From the NCBI GenBank assembly GCA_002261195.1, contig MVBO01000009.1, forward strand, positions 240,380 through 299,455: DNA of 59,076 nucleotides. Reading direction: 5' to 3'. The position numbers were made by a program, and so were the translations under genes. Origin of the DNA: Bifiguratus adelaidae (Eukaryota; Mucoromycota; Endogonomycetes; Endogonales). The notes under the pieces were generated by a model. It was not told the DNA's origin, made no database searches, and saw only the letters and a program-made list of their open reading frames with translations. Positions 1-11,615 of this stretch are shown piece by piece (positions within the stretch are counted from its first letter, which is position 1; the number at the start of each line of letters is the position of its first letter).

Positions 1-299
1 GATCTTATCCTAAAGGTAAGGCACGACACAATCTGAATTTTGCTCAAATTCATCGCCCTTCGCCTTTCCCAGCCAATCACAGCCGTATCCACCCTACAGA
101 ACTTAACTATCCGTGGCGATCCGTCGGGTCTAAGTGGAGGTGAGCTTATCCGAGCAGAAACATGTCTTTAACTTTTTAGATTACTGGAACGCAGGAGGCA
201 ATAGTGCATCGAATACAGCGCCATATCAGACAATGTTTGATCGAGACGATGAAGACACTGCCTAGATGGATATACACAGCGATGAACAACTTAGACCTC
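1..299. other. Intergenic flank, no gene seen
   Basis: I see no convincing coding region here. The short open frames overlap each other and have no recognisable protein features. The stretch probably holds the 3' flank of the minus-strand gene that ends at 300. Confidence 0.4.
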
Positions 300-740
300 T
301 TACAATTGGTTCTGCTGTACAAAAGAATACAATGCCTTGAGCTCCTTCCACTGCTCAGCCTCCAACTCTGCTTCATTGGACCCTCCTTCTACCCTATCCA
401 CGAATTGCTCGGCACCCGCCCTCGATCCCCAGACCTCCTTGAGGACTGGATGTGATCTGACGCGAGCCCACCAATACTTGCTGTTCCAAAAGTCACCTTC
501 GCGTCTATGTACGATGGCATGTATCATGTTTGCTGTACTCTCGCCTTCCATACTTTGCGCAATCTCGTGGGCTGCCATAATGTCATCGTTCAAAAGATGC
601 AAGATCGCTTTGGTTAATGGCGGTAGTGAAGAGCTTGTAATCTGAGAAATGAGCGCCGAGTCATAAGCTGCTTTTGGGTGCAGCGGTGGTAACTTTGTAC
701 GCTTCAACAACTGTTCGGACAAGGTCTCTGCAACAGGCAT
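300..740 (-). CDS. Small conserved fungal protein of unknown function
   Basis: This is an uninterrupted 146-residue frame starting at ATG 740 and ending in TAA at 300. The sequence looks like a real soluble, mostly helical protein. The centre holds a motif read as HAIVHRREGDFWNSKYWW, followed by a VRSHPVLKEVW stretch and an acidic C-terminal helix (residues about 115-146) ending FVQQNQL. The WNSKYWW segment resembles small uncharacterised proteins I have seen in fungi, but I cannot name a family. There is no signal peptide or membrane segment. It lies just downstream of, and on the same strand as, the splicing-factor gene ending at 851, with about 110 bp between them. Function is unknown; coding status is likely from length, composition and lack of better frames. 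Confidence 0.6.
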   Translation of the reverse strand: MPVAETLSEQLLKRTKLPPLHPKAAYDSALISQITSSSLPPLTKAILHLLNDDIMAAHEIAQSMEGESTANMIHAIVHRREGDFWNSKYWWARVRSHPVLKEVWGSRAGAEQFVDRVEGGSNEAELEAEQWKELKALYSFVQQNQL

Positions 741-850
741 GACGAAAGAAAGGAATGCAGACTCGGCCGGCCGTTGAGCTTATCACATTTTGGCCGTCAC
801 GGACATGGAAGAGACAATAGTGTGTTGTGCGCTTTTTATCTTACACAATG

Positions 851-3303
851 TTACAGTCGACGGCCCTTGGCTTCCGTTTCAAATATGAGCATGCGCCACA
901 ACTTCATGACAAAGATCGGAGCCTCCTCATCCAGAGCCTATGATTGAAACAGTAAGCACAGACTTTGCGACAAAGATAAGCAAGCACTTACTTCGTTGAG
1001 CTCATCAACAAGCGCCTCTGGAGGTCTCTTGTTCCGCATGTGGTCAAGGACAAAGTTGGTGAGATCCTCTTCCTGTACACCAAGCAGATCTACTATTTTC
1101 TTTGTGATAAACGGCCGCAACTTGTTGGAGATGATATCGTCATCCAATGCGTCCCAGCGCACCCGCCAAGCCCATAGACCACGTTTATCCGCAGGAATCT
1201 CGTCGATGAGAGCTTTTAGACGGCGTTTCCTGTCATCGGCATTACTGTGACCATTGATACCTTCCACCGCATTGTTCTGATTCGTCACCAGGTCGTCATC
1301 GTACTCCAAAGGCACCAGAATCCTGCGCTTGCGTCGCTCTGCATCCTCCTCTTCTTCTTCATCGACCTCATTACCAACAATGCGCCTTTTGACGGCCGCC
1401 ATGTTGAAATTGAGTTTCCTGGGTGCGTCAACGTTCTTCGCGGCTGTTTCATTCTGCTTTTGTAGAATTTCATCCTCCAACTTGATTCCGCGACGTTGCT
1501 CATCCTCTTCTCGCTGCCTGTCCAAATCATCCATTTCTTCTTCCTTACGCCTGATGGCCTCTCTTCGAGCCGCCCATCGTCCTCTGTATCGCAGATTAGA
1601 TGATGAGTTATTACGACTCAGGCACCATTATGATTGTCCACTTACCGATCCCGATAAAACTCTTCCTTCCCTCGCTCATACTCTTCATCATCATTCCATT
1701 CCGCGAGCAATTTCGTAATCCGTTCCCGCTCTTCTGGATATCTAGCCGCCTCTTCCTCTTCACGCTTGCGGTCGCGTTCACGAGCATGCCTGCGGTTTTC
1801 TTCTCGGGTTTCCCAGCGTCTCTCACGCTAAAATCACATGAGAGTGAAAACGGTGATACGCATGGTGGGATAAGCCGGATGAATGCACACATACCTCTCG
1901 AAATGCAATCTCGGCATCTCGTTCTTTTTGTTCGTGTCGTTGCTTTTCTTCCTCGATATCGTCGATTTCTGGAGAATGGCGCCGCGTTTCACGGACAAAG
2001 GCTTGTGACGGAGCATTGTACCGACCGGGAGAGCGTACATCTCCATTCATAGCATGATCGTAGCTGTTGCCTCGCATAGCGGCAGGACCGATCGGCAAGC
2101 TTTGATCCTTGGCCATCTCATAGCGCTCACGCTCAAGCTGTTCTTGTCTTTGCCTCTCTCGCTCCGCTGCTTCCTCTCGTGCCCTGACCCTGGCTTCTTC
2201 CTCTTTCCGCTTTTCCTCTTCTCTAAAGGCTGTTCGATCTCTGAAGAATGCGATTTCTCGCATAATCAACTCTCGTTGTTCCGGAGGCATATCAGCAGGA
2301 AGATCTTCATCATCTTGCATTTTATCATCCTCATCGGATGGCGGCATTTTGTCCAGGATATCTGGTTCAGATCGTTCGGGGGTCGGTGAAGGTTTATCGG
2401 TCATGTCTTTAATGATTTGCTGTAACTGGTCATAGGCGGATCTGTCTTCTTCGGGTTCATTCTGCTCGCGGTGCTTAGTACCCAAGGTCGCGCTCTCTCA
2501 ATGCTACTTACCGGTATAGGCTGTCTCACTCGTACGTGATGACTTAGCATTTGCTTGGTATTTTCGTCTGCTCTCAGCAAAATGATTCTCACCACCTGTC
2601 CTTCCCCAAGAGCCGGTAGTGATATGCGTTCAAAAATGTTGCCTTCTCCTCCCAACACTCGCATAGCACGTATAATTGAATCCGGATGATCGTACTCGAC
2701 AAAGCCGTAATGTCGTCCTACACGTTTCAGATCACGCATTCTTTTCCAGCTCCGTATTCGGCCACAAGTCTATGCAACTGGCATGAGAACAAATTGGAGC
2801 TTAATGACAGGTTTCTACCTTGAGAACTTGCTCCATCCAACCGTCAGATACCCCATCAGAGATACCGCCCACAAATAGCGTCAGCATCTTGTCTCCAGCG
2901 GTAGGCACTGGAAGTGGCGGGGGAGGTCGTGCAACAGCTGGCGCTCCAGGGGCTGGCGCAGGTCCTCCAGGTCCCGGCGGGCCAAACGGCGGAGGTCGAT
3001 TCAAGGGTGGTGCGCCAAGATCTGGTGGAGGGGGTCCGCCCATGGGTCCCAGTGGTGGGTAACCAGGTGGTTGTGAGAAGTTGCCTACGTTGATAGCATT
3101 GGAGTGAGCATGATAACGCATAATTAGCACGCGAACGCGTGTCAAGTTGGTGTCTCCTTGCGCCGATTTGTGAAGTAAATCTTCACTACAACTCAAGCAG
3201 ATGGGCAATGTCAGCCGCATCGCAAACGGATCGGCCAGCATGTTCTCGTCTCCATCAAATACTCACCATAGTGCCCTTGCGGGGGCGGTCCATATGCACT
3301 CAT
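851..3303 (-). CDS. RBM25: RBM25-like splicing factor (RRM, RE-rich region, PWI domain)
   Basis: A multi-exon nuclear pre-mRNA splicing factor. It starts at ATG 3303 (MSAYGPPPQGHY), and a longer intron of about 180 nt leads into a Pro/Gly-rich region around 3080-2900. An RRM follows, split by an intron: LTLFVGGISDG then HYGFVEYDHPDS near 2700. The next exons (about 2470-1600) are dense in Arg-Glu. The C-terminus holds a PWI domain at about 1130-995 (LRPFITKKIVDLLGV, with FVLDHMRNKRPPEALVDEL), a fold that binds nucleic acid. The final exon, 851-937, follows an intron at 938-991 and ends after a KLWRMLIFE stretch. The order RRM, RE-rich, PWI is that of human RBM25 and yeast Snu71-type U1 snRNP partners. 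Exon phases I checked join cleanly. Confidence in the family is high; exact inner exon borders are less certain. Confidence 0.88.
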
Positions 3304-3464
3304 ATCCTGTCTTTTCTGACAACCCTCGCGAATTTCACCAATAATGTGACGTCACAGTGAAAGCCATTGTCTGTGGTATACACTGGTTGCTCTTATTAAA
3401 GTAAAGTACATACAAAAAGTAGATACAGGTATTCGATTACATCTCGATTATCACACATAAAACA

Positions 3465-5276
3465 TCAAGCGGGCGTTACTGGGGTTGCATCTCTCATCCA
3501 GTCCGAATCCAAGATGTCTTGAATTGTCCAACGTTTGGTGGGATCGACCTGGAAACAACCTTGCAGTACATCCATGGCTTCTTTTGAATTGTTGACTGGA
3601 GGATCGTATGAAGCATTGAGAATTTTCTGTTGCATTCTTGGTTCAAAATCATCCATGAATGGCAACGTTCCGACCAGCAGCGCGTACAAGATTACACCCA
3701 AAGACCAAATGTCGGCGCTTGCATCTCGAATAGTATGTGAGGCGCGCAATTGCTCTGGAGGTGCGTATGCTAAAGAGCCGCCTGCGACTGGGTCGTTGAG
3801 GAAGAGGAGTGGAGCCTCAGGGGAGTCTATGGCATGCAACTGAGGTGACATGGCTTTGATAAAGCGAGCTGCCTTCTCCAAGTCTTGGAATTCAGCCATA
3901 CCGAAATCACACAGCTTCACCTGGCAATCATCACGCCGCACAAGAAGGACATTTTCCAGCTTCAAGTCCTTGTGACTGATGTGTAATTCAGTGTGAAGAT
4001 ATCGAACGGCTTTGCATATTTGAAGGAATATACGGCGTGCCAAGGCTTTGTCGAGACCAGGATTTCCCTTCTCCGTGACATAGTCGAGCAAGGAGCCACC
4101 GTCGCAATATTCACAAATGACAAAAGTCGCATAATCCGTCTCCAACACTTCCTCCAGCTTGACAATATATGGATGATCCACCAGACTCCAGAGGTTGATT
4201 TCATGTTCTAATCGCGAGAGTACGACTTTGGTATTGTGCATGCCAACATCGCGTTTGACCACTTTGACAGCATATTTCGTTGGCAATGACGCATCGGTTC
4301 CTTTCTTGTAGGCTTCACGCACAGTCGAAAAGCCCCCGTACCCAATGACTTTGCCTAGCGTGTAGTCACCATACACATCGCCCTCCTCGTCATGTGTCGG
4401 TGATGTAGATGCTCCAAATGACGAAAGGAAGGAAGCTGCAGGCGACTGTGGAACTTCTCCCCAAGAGGACGGTGTTACCATCGGAGGCGACCAGGAAGAG
4501 TTCTTTCGCTGGTGCGTCTTTTTCGAAGGTAGTGTGCGCGAACGACGGATGGGTAGAGGGGCAAATTCGGAAGTCGCTTGAAGCGTGGTTTCAATTTGAG
4601 GCGGCGGCGGATAATCTACCCCATTGGCGGGAATAAATTGCGAGGTGCGGCGACCACGTCGTGAGGGTGGTGGAGGACGTTTGTGGGTACATTGCGCCGC
4701 TGTAGTCATAGCAGAGTGCTCATCAATGGATGACATGGGGGATTTGGCATCATTTACTGAGGTTAGCGAAGAGGAAGTTGAGGATGGCGAAAGGGGAGGT
4801 GGCGGCTGTTCATCGTCGTTATTATTTATCGGTTGCGGCTGCTTGGTTGAGGGCTGTGCATATCGTGAAAAGTCCGCTGGACCATGATCTGGCTCAGAAA
4901 CTGCCCGCTGACGACCGCTCTTTTTCACGTGAGGAAAGCCGAGGCTCCTGTAGAATCTCGTCAACCTATCTTCCTGTTCCTCCTGCCCTATCTGGGAGTC
5001 TTTGCCTGCTTGAATGCGAAACTTGTCCGCATTTTCGTCGATTGTGGGCCATATCGCCTGTGCAATGTCGTGCGATGTCTCCTCCGCTCGGCCAACTTCC
5101 GTATCGATCAGAAGGCCAGCTTCTCGTAACCGCCGTTTATTGTTCAAGTCTTGAGATAATTTGCTCCCTACACTCGACGTTCGATCGTTCAGGCTGTCGG
5201 TATGAACAAAGGTAACTTCGGAGTTGACGACGTTCAGGTCGCGAGAATGAGGGTTGTACGGCTGATATGGGTTCAT
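3465..5276 (-). CDS. Ser/Thr protein kinase with long N-terminal extension, HKD catalytic loop
   Basis: A single-exon gene of 603 residues. The first ~300 residues are low-complexity, rich in Ser, Pro and basic patches, and probably regulatory. The kinase domain covers about residues 305-595. The Gly loop reads GYGGFSTV, the lysine is in YAVKVVK, the catalytic loop is SHKDLKLEN, the metal-binding motif is CDFGMAE, and the activation segment ends AYAPPEQL. The helix-F motif is DIWSLGVILYALLVGTLPF. The overall pattern is CAMK/SNF1-like. The catalytic loop has HKD instead of the usual HRD; Asp and Lys are kept, so activity is likely, but the HRD arginine that normally contacts an activation-loop phosphate is replaced by lysine. 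The substrate and pathway cannot be read from the sequence. The start at 5276 gives MNPYQPYNPHS. Confidence 0.88.
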   Translation of the reverse strand: MNPYQPYNPHSRDLNVVNSEVTFVHTDSLNDRTSSVGSKLSQDLNNKRRLREAGLLIDTEVGRAEETSHDIAQAIWPTIDENADKFRIQAGKDSQIGQEEQEDRLTRFYRSLGFPHVKKSGRQRAVSEPDHGPADFSRYAQPSTKQPQPINNNDDEQPPPPLSPSSTSSSLTSVNDAKSPMSSIDEHSAMTTAAQCTHKRPPPPSRRGRRTSQFIPANGVDYPPPPQIETTLQATSEFAPLPIRRSRTLPSKKTHQRKNSSWSPPMVTPSSWGEVPQSPAASFLSSFGASTSPTHDEEGDVYGDYTLGKVIGYGGFSTVREAYKKGTDASLPTKYAVKVVKRDVGMHNTKVVLSRLEHEINLWSLVDHPYIVKLEEVLETDYATFVICEYCDGGSLLDYVTEKGNPGLDKALARRIFLQICKAVRYLHTELHISHKDLKLENVLLVRRDDCQVKLCDFGMAEFQDLEKAARFIKAMSPQLHAIDSPEAPLLFLNDPVAGGSLAYAPPEQLRASHTIRDASADIWSLGVILYALLVGTLPFMDDFEPRMQQKILNASYDPPVNNSKEAMDVLQGCFQVDPTKRWTIQDILDSDWMRDATPVTPA

Positions 5277-6616
5277 GGCGCAGCCGCTTGTGACCAGTAA
5301 TAGCCTTCCGGGTACACAGCACTATCGGTGATGGTATAGCGCTGCAAGACAGGACAAGTGCAGCGATGCACCCCAGACAGCGATTGAGAGCAGCAACTCC
5401 TAGTGGCCCCTAGTGTTCCCTTGGCGAATATCAAATGGCTTGGATCCAAATTTCCTATCGCTTTGTCCCGGTGCCCGGAACTTTCTGATGAAAGGATAGG
5501 AACCTCTCTGGAGTGTTGTAGAGCAGCAGCAGACAGGAGTGAAAGTCAAGAGGTGCCTTTTCCCACAGAAGCAAAGCAATGTTTCATCTTATCAATGACG
5601 TCACCCTAATCGCACGTGTAACGCTGTTATCTATGCTAAGATCTTTTCATGAGTCAGCTGAACAATGGTTGGCATGGATGAACGGGCCAATAATGCAGGC
5701 ATCTCCACACTGTGGACAGAAGAGGCGGACATAGATCCATATCCCTGCATTAATCTGCCCTGATTAACAAAGGTATATAAATTGGCCACCATGAGGCTGG
5801 TAAATAGGGCCTCCTGCCGGTGGATATAAGTGATCGGCGCATATGAAATGGATCTGCGGGACGGCGGCATCGTGTATGTGGCCGCTCATGAGAGAATCAA
5901 GTGCATCTAGATTGCTGGTCTGTCCTTGCATACCTGCCATGTGGTTCCGAAATTGCGGTCCCTCTACTGCCGTAATAATTTGAAACCAGCCCGAACACAA
6001 GTGTACTGAGATTAAATATATTGCAGGGACTGAGGTACAACGAAAGGACAATTAGCGGACAACTGTGCTCTTTGATGGACTCTGCATCGGGCAACGATGC
6101 GTCTCCGTCTACGTACAGTGCTCTTTATATCGTGCAATCAAGAAGATGGGCAGACGAGAGAATATGACACCCGCAAGAGGTTCCCTGCAATACGTTTCCA
6201 AAAGATAGAAATCTGTTCTCAATGCATTGTGGCCTGCGTCAAAGGCCGTTATATTCCAGCGTTAATCATTCGGTGGCCGCGCCGAATTTTTTTGAGGCGC
6301 AGATGGCAATCCGGATGCGACAATCGTTTAAGGTTGGCGTGGAGCCGTGTGTAATTAATCTCATCCCAGAATCCGCCGGCCTAGGAGAGTGTACAATTTG
6401 ATCAAATGAGCGATATGACAGTCTTAGACCCGCATCACGGTATTGTTGAAGGATGCTGATACGTTCTCTTGGTGCCACAGAATATACCGAAGACTGAATA
6501 CGATTGCACGGTTGGTACTCTCGTGTAACCATACAAATTGGGAGTGAAATGTCCAATTAAGGGTGACAGCCGAGAATCGGCTGTCTGGCGCGTCTCATGA
6601 CATCCACGAAACGTGC
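5277..6616. other. Intergenic region between kinase and ABC transporter
   Basis: About 1.3 kb without a gene I can support. It contains several TATA-like sequences on the plus strand (near 5773 and 6119) and short overlapping frames. The minus-strand frames between 5631 and 6094 have low-complexity starts and stop in each frame; I could not join them into a recognisable protein. Confidence 0.4.
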
Positions 6617-6626
6617 CTATATAAAG
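6617..6626 (+). promoter_or_regulatory. TATA box upstream of ABC transporter
   Basis: A strong CTATATAAAG lies about 135 bp before the ATG at 6752 and fits a core promoter with a leader of about 100 nt. Confidence 0.55.
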
Positions 6627-6751
6627 GGCATCCGGATCCGCTTGTCCGTATCATCTTTAAGTATTGATTATCATTGGTCTGAAAGCTTCACTCAGAAAGG
6701 AAGTATCCATAGTTTCTCCGTTACAAACCACCTTAATATAGAGCGCGTGCA

Positions 6752-9700
6752 ATGTTTGGAGTGCTGAGATATGATTTCGGCTCTGAGCAGAACAATGCAA
6801 CAGCAGATCATGGAGATGGTTTCGGACCTGTGTCACAATCTAGAGAAGTAGATTTCACCATCGAGTTTGAGAGCACGTGAGTATGAATCATTGGTCAAAG
6901 GGTCACTTATCCAAACCAACCATTCAGTGTTTCCTACTACTTCCAAACATAGTCCTGCTCATTTTCACGACATGGAGTCTGTGTGAAAAAGGTTTTTGGA
7001 AGAAAACCTATCCGCCCGTCAATGACACCGACGTATCGACTGTGATGAGCAAGATCGTAGACCCCTCCGCGACTATATCAACATCGCCGTTGACGCATCT
7101 CAACCACTATAGTGATCAGGTCGCAGACCCTGATTTTCATCTCTACTTACCTTCGGAAATCGGGCTCCTCCGGTATCGTTTCTTGCTATGGACTAAGCTA
7201 TTTGGCGGTCTACCCTGCGCCGCCATCTTTACAACAGGAGCTGGCTTGTCGTCTTTCAGCAATGCCGGAGGATCCAATATATTTGGCTGTCTTGTGTGCG
7301 CGATCGGCGCACTCCTCGGTGCTTTCAGCTCGTTCAGGCAGCATCAATCAACCTGGCGAGCGTCTGTCATATTGCAGTGCTATCTCGTACTCATGCTCAC
7401 TGTCCTCGTTATACGAGTTCGAACAGAATGGTTACGGACAGACAAGTGTAACCTAGCATTGGCTATCACTCTCTCACTAGGTCTTGGTCACATCCTGCTT
7501 TGGCTATTCTTGGAAAGTATACCGCGCATACGGTCCTCGGAAACACAACAAATGAATCTCCCTCCGGATATGACATCCAACATATTCAGTGTCATGATAT
7601 TTCAGTACGCTCAACCGTTGCTCGCCACAGGTTACAGACTTCACCGGCAAGGTCAGGATATGGACACCGAATGCCTCTACCCTCTCCGCCCAGCTCACCT
7701 GTCTCGACGTCTGGGTGACGCCTTCGTGGACAACTGGAAGAAGCAAGCACGCAAACATGGCCAAGGCAGGATAAGCATGTCTCTCCTAGCCATGTGCGCT
7801 CAAGGCGTCATTGTTCCGTTCGCTCTCTATTACATCTACGTAGCCTCTCAATTCGCGAATCCGATGCTTCTCAACGGCTTTCTGAATTGGCTATCGTCCT
7901 TCGATTCACCCTTCCCTCAGCCAGTTCAACTGGGTATCGAACTTGCGTTCGGTATGTGCTCCATGACAGCTATCGTATCCATGCTGTTTCAAGGGGCTCT
8001 CATGAGTACCAATCAGACATTAATGGCTTTCCGTGGAGCGCTGCTATCGGCGATCTACCGAAAGGCTTTGCGGCTAAGTCCAGAAGAGCTTCATAGCCGA
8101 AGTGTGGGGGACATTTCCAATCACATCAGCGTGGATGCTGAATCACTCTTTGATGGCGATTTGGCATTTCTCGCCCTAATCGGCGTGCCATTCACAATGA
8201 TTCTGGCGGTATATTTCCTCTACCTTCAACTTTCTTGGGCCGTGTTTCCTGGGCTTGCTTGGTATCTGTTTATCATGTTTGGCGTGCAAGGTCGCTTTGG
8301 GAAGTTCTACGGTCGCACCATGAAGTACCGATTGAAGCATATGGATAAACGCGTCGGTCTCGTGAACGAAAGCGTCAGCGGCATCAAATTCGTCAAACTC
8401 AACGCTTGGGAGACACCCTTTACGGCAAAGATTATGGAAACGCGGGAAGAGGAACTTAATGGGCTAAAAAGGCGGGCGAGAGTGTTTGCTGGCATGTCCT
8501 TCAGCACTCAAATGAATCGCAATTACACTCCCATGATCATGTTTTGGGTGTACGAAATGGTGATAGCCAAGACCGGAGACGGATTGGACGCCAACAAAAT
8601 CTTTGTCAGTCTGATTATTGCGAACATTGTCACTGCTTCGCTTCAGTACCTTAGCAATTCACTATCCTGGTTTTATACGGCGGTTGCGAGCATGAAACGA
8701 GTCCAAACATTCTTGAACGCCGACGAAGTAGTCATTGAAGAAGATGACAATTTTACTGATACGGAGACGATTATTCACGTACATTCAACCAAAAATGAGC
8801 CCAAGAAGCCTATGATGGGATTTCGCGATGCAGTGTTCACATGGGTGAAAAAAATGGAGGAAGCCAAGTTCAAGCTCCAAATCCCAGAGATCACCATCTA
8901 CGACAGAGATTTCATTGCTGTGGTAGGACGAGTTGGTGCTGGCAAGTCATCTTTCCTATCGGCCATTCTCACAGCCATGTACAGACAAGAGGGACGTATC
9001 TATGTAGATAAGGCTCCAATTGCATACTGCGCGCAGAGCGCCTTCATCATGAATGCTTCATTGCAAAGCAATATCACATTCGGCCAACCTTTCGACAAAG
9101 TGATATTGGACGAAGTGGTAGAAGCATGTGCGTTGGATGTGGATATCAACATGCTTCCTGCAGGCATAGAAACAGAAATCGGAGAGCGCGGTATTGGCTT
9201 AAGTGGAGGGCAAAAAGCTCGCGTTGCTCTTGCTCGCGCTTGTTACGCAGTTCTCACCGGCTACACCTCTCTGGTGATGTTGGATGATGTCCTTAGTGCT
9301 GTCGACGTCCATACTAAAAGGCATCTCTTTCAGCGTGTTCTCAGTACTGACACTGGTATTCTTCGCAATACAACTCGAATTCTTGTGACGCATGCCGTTC
9401 ACTATGGCGACAAGTTTGACCGAATCATGTATTTTGCCAACGGATGTGTTGCTCAAATCGGTACTCACACGGAACTCATGTCCTCGGAAGGATCATACAA
9501 ATCTTTGATGGGCGAGTACGCTCACTTGGCACACCCCGATCAAATTGATTCCGCAGCTCAAGCGGAACAAGCAGTGCCAGAGACTCAAGAAACAAAAGAA
9601 GCATCGACCGCTGACAAGACTAGAGGAGTGCTCACTGACAAGGAGGAAATGGAGATTGGCCGTGTCTCGTGGAAGGTTTACACGCGCTTCATTGTTGCTG

Positions 9701-11615
9701 GAGGCATTGTGAACTTTTGTCTCATGGAGGCCGTCCTGGCTTTGCACCGCGTTGTGTGGTTTGTCGGTTATTACTGGCTCAGCGACTGGCTTGCCCTACC
9801 AAGTCCTCCTCATCGGTCCGCCTTCTACCTCGGCATTTATACCCTATTTCAACTTTTGGCTGCCATTACTCTCCCCATTGGTTACTACATGGGTCAATCG
9901 CGATTTGGGGTCCGCGCATCCAAGTTCCTTTTCGTTCAAGTGCTTATCAAGGTCTTTCGCGCGCCCATGAGCTTCTTCGATGCTACGCCTGCTGGACGTA
10001 TCCTCAATCGCTTAACGACCGACATGAATCAAGTAGACGTTGGGTTGACGGACAAGCTTATCGATACGCTGTCTCAGCTCAATCAAGTGCTTGCTTCACT
10101 GATAGCAGCTGGTGTCGCTACGCCATACCTTTTCGTCATGCTTCCACCTGTGACAGTCTTGTACTACTGGATCATGGTTTACTACCAAGCTAGCGTGCGC
10201 AGTTTACGCCGCTTAGATGCTGGTGGACCTCGATCTCCCCTTTTCCAGCATGTCTCACACACCATCGAAGGCGTGCAGACACTCAAGGCATACCAGCTGA
10301 CGGACAAATGGCTCACCGAATTTCACAAGCGCGTCGACCTAAATCAGCGTTCGAAACGAATGGAGATTATCCTGAACGGCTGGATGATGATGCGAATGGA
10401 CTTTCTTGGTGCTACTCTTATTCTGGGCTGCTCAATCTTTGCCATAACCGCTCGAAGCTCCATTTCCAATTCTGTCGTCGGTTTGGCCTTGAGCGCGCTG
10501 ATGACAATGGTCCAATTCTTCTTTGTCTTGGTAGACAGTATCAGTGGTTTAGAAGTCGCCGCGGTTCATGCGGAGAGGGTTTTACACTACACAGAACTGC
10601 CGTCTGAGGCTCCATTGGAACTTGCATGCGATGAAGTACGCAAGACATGGCCTGAGAAAGGTACAATCACATTCAAGAACTTCTCGACACGATATCGCAG
10701 TGAGCTTCCGTTGACCATCAAGAATCTCAGCGTGCAGTTTGAAGGTGGTAGCAAGATCGCAATCGTTGGCAGGACAGGTTCCGGCAAATCAACATTGTCA
10801 TTGGCCTTGTTTCGAATGATTGAAGACCATTCCCTCAAATCTGCTGAGTTGGACTCGGATGCTGATTCCAACAGATCTTGGAAGGGGATTGAAGAAGGCG
10901 AACTTGCGACCGGAGATGTCGAAGGAGCAATCTCTATTGACGGAGTCAATATTGCGGAACTCGGTTTGGCAAAACTTCGCGGTGCGATTGCAATTATTCC
11001 CCAAGATGCGACCATGTTTGGTGGTACATTGCGAACCAACCTGTCACCTTTTGATGATCACACGGATGAAGAGTTATGGCATGTGCTAGGGGCTGCCGGA
11101 CTCAAAGAACACGTCAAGGAAAACATGACTGGAGGCCTCGATGCCGAAATTCAATCAGGTGGTGTTAATCTGTCGAAAGGCCAACTGCAACAAGTCGGCT
11201 TAGCACGAGCAATGTTGCGAAAAGCCGCATTTTGGTGTTGGACGAAGTAACGAGCTCCATGGATCTGGAGACAGACGTCTTTGTACAACGAGCGATTCGA
11301 GAGCATTTGGCCCCCTGCACAGTTATTACGAATGCGCATCGTATCGCTACAATTCTAGACAGTGACTCTGTTCTAGTGATGGACAGTGGTAGAATGGTGG
11401 AATTTGGAGAGCCTAATCAACTGTTGGCTGATCCCACAAGTCGGTTCGCCAAGCTGGCTACTGATATTTGGGAAAGGAAGGCTTACTTGTATTCGCAGGG
11501 TGTCTTAGTGCATTGTCTTTTTGATAGAGCTTATGTAACTATGTCACAAGCAACATGCCAAAGCATCTCCGTCCATTTCGCTAGAGGCCATAGGGAGTAT
11601 AGAATGCTTACATAG
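6752..11615 (+). CDS. ABCC (MRP-type) transporter, reading frame broken at both ends
   Basis: A full-length ABCC-subfamily exporter of about 1,600 residues with TMD-NBD-TMD-NBD order. A first exon at 6752-6876 carries the ABCC N-terminal signature (GFGPVSQSREVDFTIEFE). NBD1 has Walker A GRVGAGKSS, signature LSGGQKAR and Walker B VMLDDVLSAVD; the Asp after the Walker B Asp is typical of ABCC NBD1. NBD2 has Walker A GRTGSGKST, a variant signature LSKGQLQQV, and an acidic insert of about 40 residues before the Q-loop (IIPQDATMFGG). Two defects are visible. The good-looking intron 6877-6927 does not join in frame. A one-base loss in the A run at 11220-11223 ends the frame at 11250, just before the NBD2 Walker B, which continues in the next frame from 11232 (VLDEVTSSMD). 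Likely role: efflux of conjugates or drugs. It is either a recent pseudogene or carries base-calling errors. The unusual C-terminal tail after about 11490 may be non-coding. Confidence 0.85.
6877..6927 (+). other. Putative first intron of ABC transporter, frame mismatch
   Basis: The donor GTGAGT at 6877 and acceptor ATTCAG at 6922-6927 are near consensus. The upstream exon ends in phase 2 while the next exon (FLLLPNIVLL) needs a different phase. One extra T in the T run at 6930-6932 would align them. An alternative donor at 6848 (GTAGAT) joins in frame but deletes the conserved DFTIEFE part. Confidence 0.45.

Noticed and set aside
5631-6094. Overlapping minus-strand frames of 65-95 residues upstream of the kinase, with some Cys and His pairs
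   Set aside because: They stop in every frame, cannot be linked by convincing splice sites and resemble no family I know; kept as intergenic.
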